NCBI GenBank assembly: GCA_033296885.1 | Contig: MU864047.1 | Span: forward strand, 1 to 53,047 | Length of the DNA stretch: 53,047 nucleotides | Source of the DNA: Triangularia verruculosa | Lineage: Eukaryota > Ascomycota > Sordariomycetes > Sordariales > Podosporaceae | Direction: 5' to 3' | Made by a program: the position numbers and the translations under genes | Shown here: in pieces, positions 8,991 to 21,900 of the stretch | How the letters are laid out: each line of letters starts with the position of its first letter | How positions within the stretch are numbered: the stretch's first letter is position 1 | Notes under the pieces: generated by a model | What the model was told of the DNA's origin: nothing | Seen by the model: only the letters and a program-made list of their open reading frames with translations | Databases searched by the model: none

Positions 8991-11900
8991 GGTACTGGAG
9001 CTTCAGTTCAAAGCACTGGCTCAAGAGTAAGTAGAACTCTTTTGTCGGAAACCCGGCGGTTCCGTTGAGCAACCAAGGTAGGTAGGTAAGGTAGGCTCGA
9101 ACGTCGACAACTCAGACACTCAGAGCACAAGGCGAGGGTGAGAAGAAAACAGATAACGGAACTCTCGTCCCAATGAGTACTGACTAGCGACTAAGTAGTA
9201 GTTTCAAAGAGAAAAAACAATGGGATGAGTGTTGGAAGTCGATTGTGACTTGAGAGCAGATGGCATATAGCAGTGAGACTATTTGGACTCTTATAGTGAT
9301 ATGGCCCCCACTTTCGTCATCCATTTCCTAAGGTAGGTAGGTGGCTTCCTGGGCAATCTTTTATAGCAGACATCTCAATTCCCCTCGACTACAGTGCCTG
9401 TCCAGCCTACTGCACTGGGAAACACGGCAACTTGCGGGGTCGTCGGCACTAACCATCTGCTCGATTCGGTCAGTAGGTATGTGAAGGCTGTGTGAACTCC
9501 TGATCAAACGGGTGTGCCGGCGCTATGACTCTCTTCCGCCTCTAGTCAAGCTCCCAATTCATCTACCATCGCCTAAAGTCCAGGGCTCCCTCTTCTCTAA
9601 CTCTGATGCCACTTCGCCGTACCACATGACCGCGTCAATACCTACCTTACCTCAAAAGCCGCTCTGCCGCCTAGGTAGTTACAGCTGTATTGAAGTTTGT
9701 GCAGTTGAACAAAGTCCGAGTCCGACCCCCCATCTTCCTCTAAAATCCTGAAAGCAGTTGTCCGTTATAGGAATGGCCTCTGCCTTCTGGATCCAAGGTC
9801 GGTGGTGTAAGTGATCACGTGTTTGCCCCCATCCCCTCCCAAATGCACAACCTTTGTTTCATCACCAACGGCCTAGAAACCAAATTCCGGTCCTTCATAA
9901 CTTCTGGCCAATCATACCCTTCCTTAGCAGGCTCACATCGTCAACTATTGCCTACCTAGTGCAGTTATGGTTCGGGGCCGGGGCGCCACTGCGGGATCCG
10001 CCTGCCCTATTGATGATCTTGAGGTATTTGACGCATACCGTAGGTGGGGGTTATTAGTGACTGGACAACTTCGGCCCCAACAAGAACTTGTTTTCATCAT
10101 GTGGAAGGCTCCTACCCAGCTCCTACCAACACTTGCTTCGAATTCGGTGAGCATCTTCGGAAGCCGAACGGGCCAGTCGATACCCTGTAATCTTCAAACC
10201 AACACCTTCATTGGTCTCCAGATCATGCACCTGCTTCAAAAGGTTTTTGAACTCCGGGTCCGGAAGAATCCTTCCACGTAGCGTAGCCTCGGACTAATAG
10301 ACCTTTTAGAGCAGGCCGTGATGCCGCGCCGTCTTGCGTACCAACAAACCGGCGTTTTTCAACCTACCTATATGCCAGCTTCACTGCCAACTTCAGCTGA
10401 GCGGTGTGACGCAATTGTATTTGCTTTCATAAAATTTCTGGTTGGCCCTTCTGCATTGGTTGATAGTTGGAGTTAGGAGAAAGATAGGTAGGTCAGGTAC
10501 CAGTTGAGTTACCTGCAAAAATGCGGCAAAAGAAAACACCACCTTCAAGGCTACCTCGGGTGTTACCTGTCACGGCATCTTACAGCGAGAATATTCTGAC
10601 GTCTGAGTCTACGGACTTTAGGGCACGTTGCTAGAGACCTCTGGAACTAGTTGGAGACTCCGACCTGCAACAGACGTACGGCCATAACCCAACACATCCC
10701 GAAGTCCTCAAGTTCTTGCTACCTACCTAGCTTAGGTACCATCCTCAACTGGGTCTATGAATCTTTCAGTCACAACTGGGGACACGACGGTGACAATAGC
10801 AAGGAATGAGGTATCCAATTAAGCACGAGTCTGGATTCTTCACTTCAGAATTCACGCCCTCAACTTGACTGCCCTGACTGCCTACCTTAAATCAGGCAGC
10901 GTACCAGCAACAGCTACATTGACTACAAACCCGGGTTCAATAATGGATGCATCAGCAGGCATGCAATACTAGGAGTATTCCTCGGCGTCTTTGGTCTGTC
11001 TATGCATCATCGGTCTTACAATCTTTCTTTACCGCCGTCGAAAAGTTAGACAGAACTAGCACCACAAGAGAAAAGAAAGGCCGTAGAGTGGACAACACAT
11101 GGGAGGGTCGGAGAATGGGGTGTTGTAGAGAAGGTCTCGTTTGGCACAGGAGGTGAACGGGAGGCACAAGACCAAGGTCAACACAGCGGTCGAAGCAAGG
11201 TCAGATGGACTAGGGGGTTTGTAGGTGTAAGCTGAGACTTCGGGTCCAAGAATTGCCGAAAAGAGGAGCCATGGACTGAGATGTACTGATAGGAAGTCTA
11301 TCCAAGAAGTTCTGTCAGAAAGGGGCCCCGAAAGGAATGTTCTGTGAAAGGCTTTTGGAACGGGAGGCTGGCCATACAATAAAGACGAGGGTCAAACACA
11401 TGATTCTAGAAGATCGAGGTGAGAGTCTTGGCTGGCAGGAGAATGAGTCGTTTGCATGAAAGAGAGGGGAAACCAAACTTGAGGTCCAACGGATTTTGTT
11501 GGATGGGGGTTATCCCACGCCGTTTCTCGGGAGCTCCCGCGATCTGGATCTCGATTGCCATGATGTCATCACTCATCTAGCCTCAGCCACCAAAACCTAA
11601 CTGGGGACATCACGTATCTTGCGCCTCGTACTCCGCAGCGGTCATGTATCTTCAAACTTCTTCGTATTAGTCTCTCCTGAGTCCTAGGAAACGTCGAGTT
11701 GGCTCAAGTGTCTACCCCATATCTGCTAAAGTTTTCCACATCTCGCATTGGATTGTGCCATCGCTCGATATCTCGGGTGAGGCTTGTGTGGCGCCCGAAT
11801 CTGCCACGCCTATTAGTCAGACAGTCCGGTTTCGTGTGCATTCCTGATGATGGATTCACGGAGCTCCGGCAACCGGCTGGGGGAGCGGACGTGTATAAAG

Positions 11901-14900
11901 CCCGAGATCTCTGTCTCTTGAGAAGGGGTACACTATTAGCAACATTTGGCATCAACTTCCAGGTTCTGATATCACCTCACCACTCACAGCAAGGTAGAGC
12001 CTGTTCCAGACCACCCGTGCCTTCCTAATCGATTTGAAGTTTGCCGGCTCGCTGGTTCTTGCCAACATCGAAGGCTTGCAAAAATGGCAGGCCCCTACCT
12101 CCCGTCATTTCAACCTGGAAGGCAGGAGCGACAAATGACACCCGACCGAAGATCAGAAGGACTTGGGAAGGGGCCACTGGACGTTGCCGAGGGCTTTTCC
12201 GACTGTCCCCTGCTACCTATGATTAGGGTAGGTAGGCTGTGAATAGCTCCGCCATTCCCATTCCAATTCCAGACAACCACCGAAGGCGATACCCGACATT
12301 CCTTGGAGAAATGCTCCTACCTACAACACGCCACCCTTTTGTCTATTTGGCGTGTTGCGCCCAGCTGGACCTCGATGAACGTCTCAGTCGCCGTGATCAG
12401 GACGCTACCAGTCAATTGAGCCAAGCCGGAAGCTTGCTAACCCAGAACATCCAAGAAGAGCCCTCTGATCCAGCATTGCAGCAGCCTCGATGTCCGTCGA
12501 TGTGAGAACAACTCGGATGCAACTTCAGAGCGTCCATCCATAGGGCCCCACCTCAAGATTCCGTTACAGATTCCAGAGATCCAGAGATCCAGACGTCCAC
12601 CACGTTGAGCTAGACTTCCAGCATGTGGTTACCCTCTACCAGTCCGTCCAGGCACCACCCTCCGATCCATCCAGTATCTATGTGCCAACTTCCAGAAATC
12701 GTCATGTCATTCCTGACCGAGATCCATTGTTCACTCCCTATTTACCCATCATCCACATACGACCTTCCATCCTGGGCTCAGTGATGTTGCTTGACCGCCA
12801 TGACTCTAAATGCCTGGATCGAACATCCCCTGCATGTCTTTGCTCCGCTGACGATGAAGCTACCCGTGTGATATGATTTGCTCGTGTTGAGATCGAGGAC
12901 ATGGCTAACCCTTCAATTTCCATAGCTTGTTCGAAATCCCGGCATCCACTCGTCTGCCTTTCCCATGCGAACATGCTCTGCTTGATCCCTGATGAGCTGA
13001 TGAGACTGACTTTTGTGTGGGGGACTCGAAGATACCCGAGATTCTACCTTCCCACTCGTATCGTTTGTCTCGCGTCACAATCCGTTTTGCCCAGATGATG
13101 CTCACAGCGTATTCGGATGTATTTTGCCCAGTTTGACGATCCGTTCATCTTATCTTGGCCATTCGCGCTCATCTGCCCGTACATGTCTACTCGCCTTGGC
13201 CCCATGCCCATCCACACCCTCCGTCAGGTATGCATGTGTTATTCAGCATTAGTAAGTGGTTGCCTCCTGATCTTTCCTCTCTCATATACATGGCGAGAAA
13301 GGTATCTGTTACCTTTACTCCCTCACCGGGCTATCTCATCAGATGTACTTACGTCCTCACTGAGTCTCGCGATATCACAGACCACAATGCCGCCCAGCAG
13401 AATATGACGTCGAAATTGAGAAACAGTCATGTGACAAGGCGCTCAAAGTCTGACATGCATCTCCCCTTCTTCCCTCCCCGCATCATGTCTTTCAGCAGGA
13501 CAGGGGTCGTCTTCTGTCTGTCAATCTGATGCCGGCCAGGTGCGTCCTCCCATTGGATGATTCCCCTCCTCATAGGGCTGAGTTTCATATTCCAAGATGT
13601 CAGACTGCACCGTTGAACGGCTTCTCCTCCATGTCAGCACTTGGCAGGCAAATTGTGGGGGCTGACATCTGATGAGGGTCGATAAGATATGTGGCAGAGT
13701 GCTTGTCGGAGGACTCCAGCGGCATTGGGTGGTCGAAGGATGAGACAAAACGACGTTCAACCTTCCGAAGGTATGCCTGATCGTATGAGGCACGAAACAC
13801 TGCCCTCGCGATGAACCCTGTGGGTCCTGAGCTTCGTCCAGCTGGCCGCAATAGGAAGGTTAACAAGATGACCGTACAATACGAAGGAACCACCGCTCGC
13901 AGGGATTTGACTGATGAAGCATTGCTCTTGGAAATGAGTGCAGGACTATGCCAAAGCCACCTCAGACTTTAAAAAACGAAACCGAAAGGGAACAACGGCC
14001 ACGCAGGGGAAATTGGTAGACACACCGCTTCCTCCACGGTAGGCCTTTCTGATCAAAGCAAACAACAGCAACAACTGGTTAGCTGCAAAGCCTTTTCGTC
14101 AATGCCACTCGTCCTATGAGGTGCACACAGGACGCGTCGACCTCTCAGGCTGTGTAATGTGACAGAGTTGTTGCAGCTTCACCTTCAACCTCCCCCCAGT
14201 CCTCTCGACTCGCATAGACGGTTGGATTAAGGTGATGATCACAGAACTCTGAAAAGCCCCCTTGACCAATGGTTGGCCGGGACCCCCGGAAGGAATCGCA
14301 CCTTCCCACATTTGGGCCATCTGAAGTGGATTTATTTCGCAAGTATGTACATACGAATACCGGGGTTGGGAACCAGGCGATGCAAAGATCTTTCCGGGGG
14401 TCAAAAAAAAAAACCCTCGGACTTCTGGCCTGGTGTGTGGTCCGCAATCAATCCTTTTCCAAGCCGTCGGGTGGATGGCACGAGGCCCCCGCCGGTGTCT
14501 TCATACAGACACGAGGTCGATGATGCTCTGGGTGGGCTGTTTGAAGGAGAATTCCGACGGTGTTTGGCGGTGAAAAGCAACGCAGGTACATACTTGGAAA
14601 ACGCCGTCGGGCTTTGGCTGAAACATTCGAGACCCTCTCAACTTCGGGTGCCACTGCCGCCCAGCATCTGGAACGATGGTATGCTTGGGTGGGTGAATGC
14701 ATGTGCCGGATCAACTGCACGTTGGCAGCGAAAAGGGGTAGCACACGTCCAGTGCGTTGGTTGTTGGGAGCTCGAAGCGGTAACACAATGGACCGTACCA
14801 GGTGACGACGCAACGTCCCCTCGACTCGGAATGATGCCGTGGAGATGCGAAGCTCATCCTCGCCCGTGTGTTGTTCATGTGCTGGCATCAAGAGGGGCGC

Positions 14901-17900
14901 AGGAAAAGACGTGGTTCAAGCGGAAATTCTCCAAATCCCTGAGGGCTGGAATCCGATTCCCATTGTCGCTGTTTAGGGTTGCGAAACCGCACGCAATTGG
15001 CGAGTGAGGTGCGAGGGGATCAAGATGCTTGAAACGGGAATAAAAGTTGACCAATTAGGGGCCTCAGTGGCTGTTGGATTCATCTTCAAGGGTCTTTCTT
15101 CGGTGCGAGAGCACGGTTCCATCTGGTGAACATCACAATCGACAACTCGGCCGAACCTACACGTACAGTGGACGACGAGGACGACAAACGTATCACGTCC
15201 TATGAGGATCCCCTCTTCAAACTTAACGGCAAATTCCGAAAACAAGGGCCAGGGGTATTGTGCAGTAGTTTTGTGGTTTTGCGAGTTCCTGTGTTCCACG
15301 GCCAGAACCTGGTAACGTCTCATCCAGCCGCCCCAACCACAGAAGCCAACACTTGCTCGCTCTTGACCAACAACTGTTGGGCTCGACCAACTGCATCATG
15401 TTGGTATATTCCGACATATATTATCTATAATGGACGAGTTGCACAGCATAGGAGACTGTATTAGGGCCTTTTTCCACTGAACAATCACCATGCCCGTCCG
15501 AAGTCCCTTGGTAGATTCAGAGTCCGTTTCCAAAAAGACAGCTTCATCTCAAAACCGTTTCCTTACCCCCCTCAACGCCCTTTCATCACAAAACCAGGAT
15601 CGGCCCTTTCCCACGCACTGCACAGGCATGGCGCAGGCGAAAATAGAAGACCCGATAGAAGCCAATCCCCTGGAAGTCGCCGCGGCGGCAAGGCTTCAGC
15701 TCCGTAGCGCGGCCCCCACACTCACGCTTAAACCGCACCGCCGCTTCATCCGCCCGCTGTGCCGTTGCCCTAGCGGAAGGCCGAGCCTCGCCATCCCATA
15801 TCTTGTTCTCCGCAAGGTCTTCCCGTAAGGATCGTTTGAACCTTTCCCAAAAGGGTTTCTGTTCAAAGTCTTGGTTTCGTGATGCCCCCCCTCCCCCGGG
15901 CCCCAACCTGTTCCATTATTTTTGGTCCGCAAGAATTGAAGATGGAATTACTCTGCCTCAAAACCATGCCGAGATGGCGAGAAGGGATCGGAGAGGGGAT
16001 GGAATTAGCCACTGCTCGTAGACTGCGTGGGAGCCGGGCAAGCGAGCGGGAAGCAGGCTGGCAGGCAGATAGTGGACATACCCAGATCCCCACGCCCGGG
16101 GCCGTGAAGGAACGGCAACCCCCGATCAAACTCGGGATTTGACGCCATCTCCACCCGGCCCCCAATCTCCTATCTTGATGAGACGAGGTTAAGCGCGCCC
16201 GCGTCGAGAAACGAAACTAATGCCTGTCTATTGCTCTAAGTCGCAATTGCTGGCGGGCTTTGCCTCTTTTTAACGATGGACTAGTCGACCCCAAGCGACA
16301 TGTACATATGTTTTCCGGCGGCGCTTATCGTTCAGGTTTGATCTGCCCCACATTCTCTGCCCTGGCTCTCTCTCTCCGCCGTGCCTTTGCACACGGCCCC
16401 GTTAGCGGATGGGAAACGCAGATACAGAACTGCGGGTATTCTGGTGTTCGTAGTGTATGGGGAGAGATTTGATGGTGCTGTGCCGTAACCGCCCCGCTCA
16501 CGGAGTCGGCCGAAGCAAGCTACTGCAGTAAAAAGCCGTCACGGCGTAAGGCAGGTGCAGGGGGAAGCGTAGTTTACTCGTTGCTGTTGAGTCGGTAGGT
16601 AGCATTCAAAATGTTGTGCGGGAGCCGCGGCGGGGTGAAGAGCGGCGGAGATATCGGATTCCCAACCAAGTGTAGTCCAAATCCGCCCGCGCGCACGCCC
16701 TTTTGCAATGACACACCTAACGAGAAGACCCCACTGGAGTTTACGAGTATGGTGATACTACGTACGTATGCAAAAGATGCAAGGGCGTTTTGATTATGGG
16801 TAGGTATGGTATGGTCTGGTAGGGTAGGGTAGGGTATCATTGAGGAACGAAATCGGGTAGTGTTCAAGACATCAGGTGGAAAAAAGATCGGGGAGAGCTG
16901 AATGGTGCGAGAGGCGTAGCGGAAGCGAATCTACCTGTGACTCCACAGGGGCGGGGGGGAGGGAAGTATTCTAGACTTTCTACGCAACAGTGCGGCTCTT
17001 TGACGAGTTGCAACTCGGGCGCCGCGGGCGGAGGCCGTTGTGGTGAATGGAATTCGTGGATGGGCGGTTGAAGGTACAGTACCTAGCTTTCACGCGCGGT
17101 GTGGCCGTTGAGGCTGTTGACATTAGTGCTGGATTTGGCAGTTGTCCGCCGAAGATAACCGTGATCATGATATCTCACATTTGTCAAGCCCGGGAGAAAG
17201 TCGGAGACATTTTCATGGGTACCCGATTCTTCGGGATTACATCAAATAGGAAATGTCATCATCTTAACCCGCTAGTGTCCGCCCTTCCGCGCGGGTAGCC
17301 GTTGGAGAAAGAGTCGAAAAGAAAATATGTCAGCACTGCTGCATGGAAGCTTGACATTTATTAGTGATGACACAGTCAGCAGTTTACTTGAACTCCTGGG
17401 AGCGTGGCCGAATAGGTGTTATGCCAAGACTTCACATCAAATCGCGAAGAAGCCATAGTAAGAGGTGGTATAGTATGGTTTGACGATATTTGTTCTTGAT
17501 TCTTCAAAAGTATCATAGTTTTGGACTCAGCGTCCCAGGTAAGAGGTTACAAGAAACCAATAAAAAACGTAGATACGCTTGCAAGAATTTTGTTCATGCA
17601 GCGGCGCTTCCTCCCAGCAAAAAACACCTTGCAAATAAAGCAGAGAGCTCCTCCCCAAAAAAAACCTAGCCCATAAAATGCTATCCCTGAAAATCCCGAA
17701 TCCTGAACCCCGTGAAAATGCCGATCAATTGTGGACGTTCTCCTGTCTCCTCATGAGAGGGAAACTTGTCCACCCGCCAGGACCGATAGCTTTGGTATCC
17801 ATATATGAACTTGTTGTGTGTGGTGATTGTTGCTTTTTAACGTGGCGCTTGTTGTATACCTTATTTGTGATGATGTGTTTGTTTCTTTGCCCTGAGGCAT

Positions 17901-17975
17901 CCCTCTCCTGTACCCTCATTTCCCTCGTCCTCGGTTGCGAAAATCAATCTCAAAGCAGAACAAAAGCTAGGCTTA
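8991..17975. other. Nine-kilobase gene-poor region
   Basis: No gene is supported between the isocyanide synthase and the bZIP gene. Base composition is ordinary, so this is not RIP DNA. The word TAGGTAGG or its complement recurs (near 9079, 9333, 10487, 10722, 12229, 16592). The most protein-like frame is on the minus strand at 15586-15906 (KPFWERFKRSLREDLAENKIW, then charged helix), but its start and end look unnatural and I cannot assign it. A plus-strand frame with a good CACCATG context (15490-15828) overlaps it. Confidence 0.4.
16801..16838. repeat. Simple repeat of TATGG / GTAGG units
   Basis: A short run of GGTAT and three GGGTA units, low-complexity DNA within the gene-poor stretch. 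Although it contains TAGGG words, it is too short and irregular to be a telomere tract. Confidence 0.6.
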
Positions 17976-18960
17976 TTACTGTGAACCATAACCGGGCGAG
18001 CCTGGCATGGAGAGCGGCGTCTTCGGGTACTCGGTGTAGCTACCAGAGTCCGAGCAGGCCGCCGAGTGTTCGAGAGAGTGTGACAGAGGCGGAGTCTGTG
18101 TCAGGCACCCATCAGCAACGGTGTTCTTGGAAGTTTGACCTTACGGGCGGTGATAGAGGTTTTGGAGAGGAGGAAGATGTGGAGTTGTAGTAGCTTGGCT
18201 CCGCGAAGAGGCACTCACATTCGGGGCTAGATGCTCAAAGGGGGGAGGGTGACCTCCGTGAATTGGCATCCCTGGGAAGTAGCCGTTGTTGTAGCTGTCG
18301 AAATGCTGCATGGATGGCAGAGAGACGGTGTTTGAATACTCGGCGAGTGTTACCACTGGGTCGCTGGGCATTGGGTGGAAGTTGTAGGGTGTGAACATCT
18401 CGTCGCTGGGGGGAGCGGGGTAGCCGGTCTGGTAGTAAGGGCCCACGGGGCTGGTGGACCGATCCCTGTCATCCTCGTAGCTGTGCCCGAAGATGTATTG
18501 ATCGTGTGGGCCATATGATGGGGTGGTGAACTGAGGAGTAACAACTCGACCAGGAGCAGGTGGTGATTGCTTTCGCGCCTTGGTTGCTGGGGCACGCTTC
18601 GCAGGCTTGGGTGCTGGGCTGGTCTTCTCACTGCCAGGAGAGGGAGATTCATCGGAAACTCCGGCCTTTCGCTCCAGCTCTTCCATGCGTCTCTTCAACT
18701 TCTTGCCTGTGCCTCTGTTTAGTGCCTGCCCTTTCACACTGTAGCTGTTGCTGGTACGTACGGTAGTTGCGCTGGGCAATGCGGTTCTGTATCCTCCTTC
18801 TCTCAGCAAGGTCTGAGATCTTGGTCCAGTCCTCGTCGGGGTTGGCTGAGGGGCTGAAGGCGCTGCTGGTGCCGTGTGAGAAGTGTCTTGCGGGCGCCAT
18901 TGGGGGTGCCTGCTGGTAGTGTGTATAAGTGTGCGAGTTGAGCTGGAACATGCTGGTCAT
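17976..18960 (-). CDS. bZIP transcription factor
   Basis: Three exons: 18762-18960, 18219-18706 and 17976-18095, giving 268 aa from the ATG at 18960. Splicing a 55-nt intron (GTACGT...AG) restores the basic region and start of the zipper: DLAERRRIQNRIAQRNYR then KKLKRRMEELERKAG, at about residues 48-82, with the N-x7-R signature (NRIAQRNYR). The zipper is very short. The rest is Pro/Ser/Tyr-rich and disordered, typical of fungal regulators. The 123-nt second intron has a perfect GTGAGT donor and a phase-matching acceptor, and adds a 39-aa tail ending PGSPGYGSQ; without it the protein ends at 18141. Such bZIPs regulate stress response or secondary metabolism. A link to the isocyanide synthase 9 kb away is only a guess. 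Confidence 0.88.
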
Positions 18961-21900
18961 GGCGGCGTCTGGTAAAGCCAGGTAGGGTATGAGATGAAGA
19001 GTAAGGTGGTGAGGTGAGATGAGAATCTTGTGCCAGATCCGAGAGGATGGGACGAGCTATATATCCAAGCTTGGTGGGTGCGGCGCCTAACATGTATCTC
19101 TGGGCCGGGAAGATGTGGGAGGTCAGTCTTTAAGAGCAAGGCCAGGAAGATTCACAGGTCGAAGTACACCCAAGCCCAGTTTCAGGGATTCAGTGGGTGC
19201 GCACCACCGTACACAGTACAGCAAATTGGCTGGGATGTATCTTGGGACTTCGTGCCCGCTATCCTGCAGCCTGGCTGTGAAGTACCCCCTACAGACCCGC
19301 CCGCAGGGGTCCTTGAGCTCATGGGTCGTGGGGTCGTCGTGGACTGGGGGTGACTGTGGGCCATGCATGGGACTGGGGGTGGTGTGTTGGTTGTGGAAGA
19401 TGTACCTTGGTACCGTGGACACAGGACGGTGGAGGTACGTAGCTATCCAGAGCCCGATGTTGCACCCCCCTCACCTTCGCTTCCCTCCATCTTGTAGTCT
19501 GCCGTTATCTGACGGTTGAAGATATCGCTCATGAGGCAGGAAACTCGAAGCCTGATCTCAACCATGAGGCTCCAAGGTTTGCCTTCCACTCGGAGGCCGG
19601 TAGCTCTGGCGGAGGATCGCGAAAGACTCTCGACACTTCAAAGATACAATCACATGGAAAGAGGATGAGAAGGAGACTCGGCAGTGTCACTCTAATTCAC
19701 TCCGTATGGGGCACCTCGACAAGTGGAATGCAACGGGAATTGGGACGGGAAACGGTGGGGTTTGACAATCAACCCCCGTTTTCAGGCAGCCATTAATCTC
19801 TGTATCGTGGTGTTGGCGTGAGTAAAATTAGCCCTGATAATGTGCATTTAGCCCAGTTGTGATGTCTGGTGGCTGCAAAAGATGGCAAAAAGCAGCGTTC
19901 AGGTTATTTTCAGGCGCCTGGCGGTGTGTGGGCCACCAATAACAAGGCAGGGACCCTGCTCCCGTTCTTGACTTCCGAAAAGCTTAGGTCCTTTCAAAGT
20001 CGCCTCTCGCCATTGGTCAAGATCCCGTCGCGACCTGGCCCGAGCTCACGCCCCGGATCTTTCGACTACACAGTACTGTGTACGGTAGGGCTGGGCTGGG
20101 CTGGGCTAGTCCGTTTTAGGGCAATCCTGAGGAGCATGTCCAAGCCCCGCCATCCACAGTATTGAACGTCCAGCGGCCCTTCCCCGGGGACTTCAGATGA
20201 CCGGTAACAGCCGATGACAGATACCCATCAAATGGTGACAAATCGTATCTATCTTCCCACCTAGACTGGTAAAGTCTGTGTTTCTCTTCTGATCTCTCAC
20301 CGACAACGTTGAATAGCCCATCAAATTCATCTCTGCCGAAGTGGCTCGCAGCCTCATGTTGCAGCTGGGGATCTGTCATCTTGCGGCGCGAACCCTCGGT
20401 CACACAGGCCAGCTTCGAGAGCAAATCTTGGCCCGTTGGTGCATCCGGTCCCACGGGACCCTTTCCATGTTGCGTGCCCGAGACCAGCACCCCAGACCAA
20501 ACAAGACAGGAGAAACGTCACGCCCCATCAATCCCAATGAAGTGACACGCCTTAGACAATCGCAGGCTGGCCGGTTTCGCCTTGTCGCAATTGGATCTTT
20601 CGGAGGGCGAGGTCAACGGCCCCTCGGCGACACTCACGTGTTTCCTTGTGCTTGATAAGAAACGGCCCAGAAATAGAGCCCTGACAAAGCACCCTTTCGA
20701 TCAGTGATTGGCTGGAGCTGCCGCGGTGCTTGAATTAAGGTTTGGATTCTGATGGACTCTTGGCACTTCCACCCTGGTGGATGCGTCGTCCGTGCGGCCA
20801 CTCCCTGTTGCCCGAATTCTGTTGCCTGGTTTCTCTTGACGGGGATCTTCGTTTCAATCTTGTCCTGACTCCATCACCAAGCTCCCTCCCATCACTCCGC
20901 ATGCAATCGTCGCCGGCGATTGATTTTCCCAAAGAACACAGCTACGAAGAACTGTACATTAGCGTCTTTCTCTATTCGAGGCCCCGTTGCAACCTCAACC
21001 CCGCGCTGCTGCGGTGATCAGTCATTGCTCCTCGCCCTTTCACCCTCACGGTCGTCTGTTCGGGATTCTTGCCGTCGCCCGATCACACAGCTTGGCCACC
21101 GCCCTGGCCGACGAGCCGGCAACTCTTTTGATCCTTCCATCTTGCCCTGGCATCAAAAACATACCTGGATAATGTTGATATTCCTTTACCCGCGGCTTCC
21201 ACATCAAACGGCCTCTTACATAAGAAGATCAAGAGTGGGAGTTCGTTGAAAAGACCCGCTGTTCTCTGCGCAATTGGCCAATCAAAGAAAACGGCTCGTA
21301 AAGTCGGAAGCATTTACTAGCGGCACAATCTCCCGCTCCCCCAGGCCTTAGCTTCACCTCCGTCTTGGCATCTTGCTTCTAACACATAGGCGATGAGCTT
21401 GATCGGGGGCCTCAGATTTGTGGTCCCCGAACCCCTGGATGCCCACACACTTTGTACTAGCAATCCTCCTCTATCAGGGGCTAAAGACCTTTCGACAATA
21501 TCGCTTGGATTACTTCACTGCTCTGAAGACTCCAGGCACCTACTTACTCGCTTCAAAGGAACTTAGTTCCAACACTAGCATGACATCGCTCCGAATTTGT
21601 CGATGCTAGAGCGCCTATTCAAGCGGGTCGTTGCCCCAACGGCTCATCAGCCGCGCTCAAGAGTCTGGCCATGAAGGCTCTATACAAATAGGGAAGGCTT
21701 TCCAGAAAGAGAAGTCAAGTCCTGGTATCAGGAAGATGGATCATCCTCGATGAGGCACTGCAAGTCGGCCGCCGGCCGTTGCCTTTTGTCGATCTCTGTG
21801 CTTCTGTTTTACCAGCTGCTGTCCTCGCAAGACTATCTCTGGCGCCACATGATGCTTGTTTCAACATTTGAGAAGGGGTGAAGGGGTTGCAGCTTCATGC

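Noticed and set aside
14273..15007. 244-codon plus-strand frame
   Set aside because: TTG start, abundant Trp, Cys and Arg, overlapped by a long frame on the other strand; typical chance frame.
16801..16838. Telomere-like GGGTA repeats
   Set aside because: Only a few irregular units; not the TTAGGG array of fungal telomeres.
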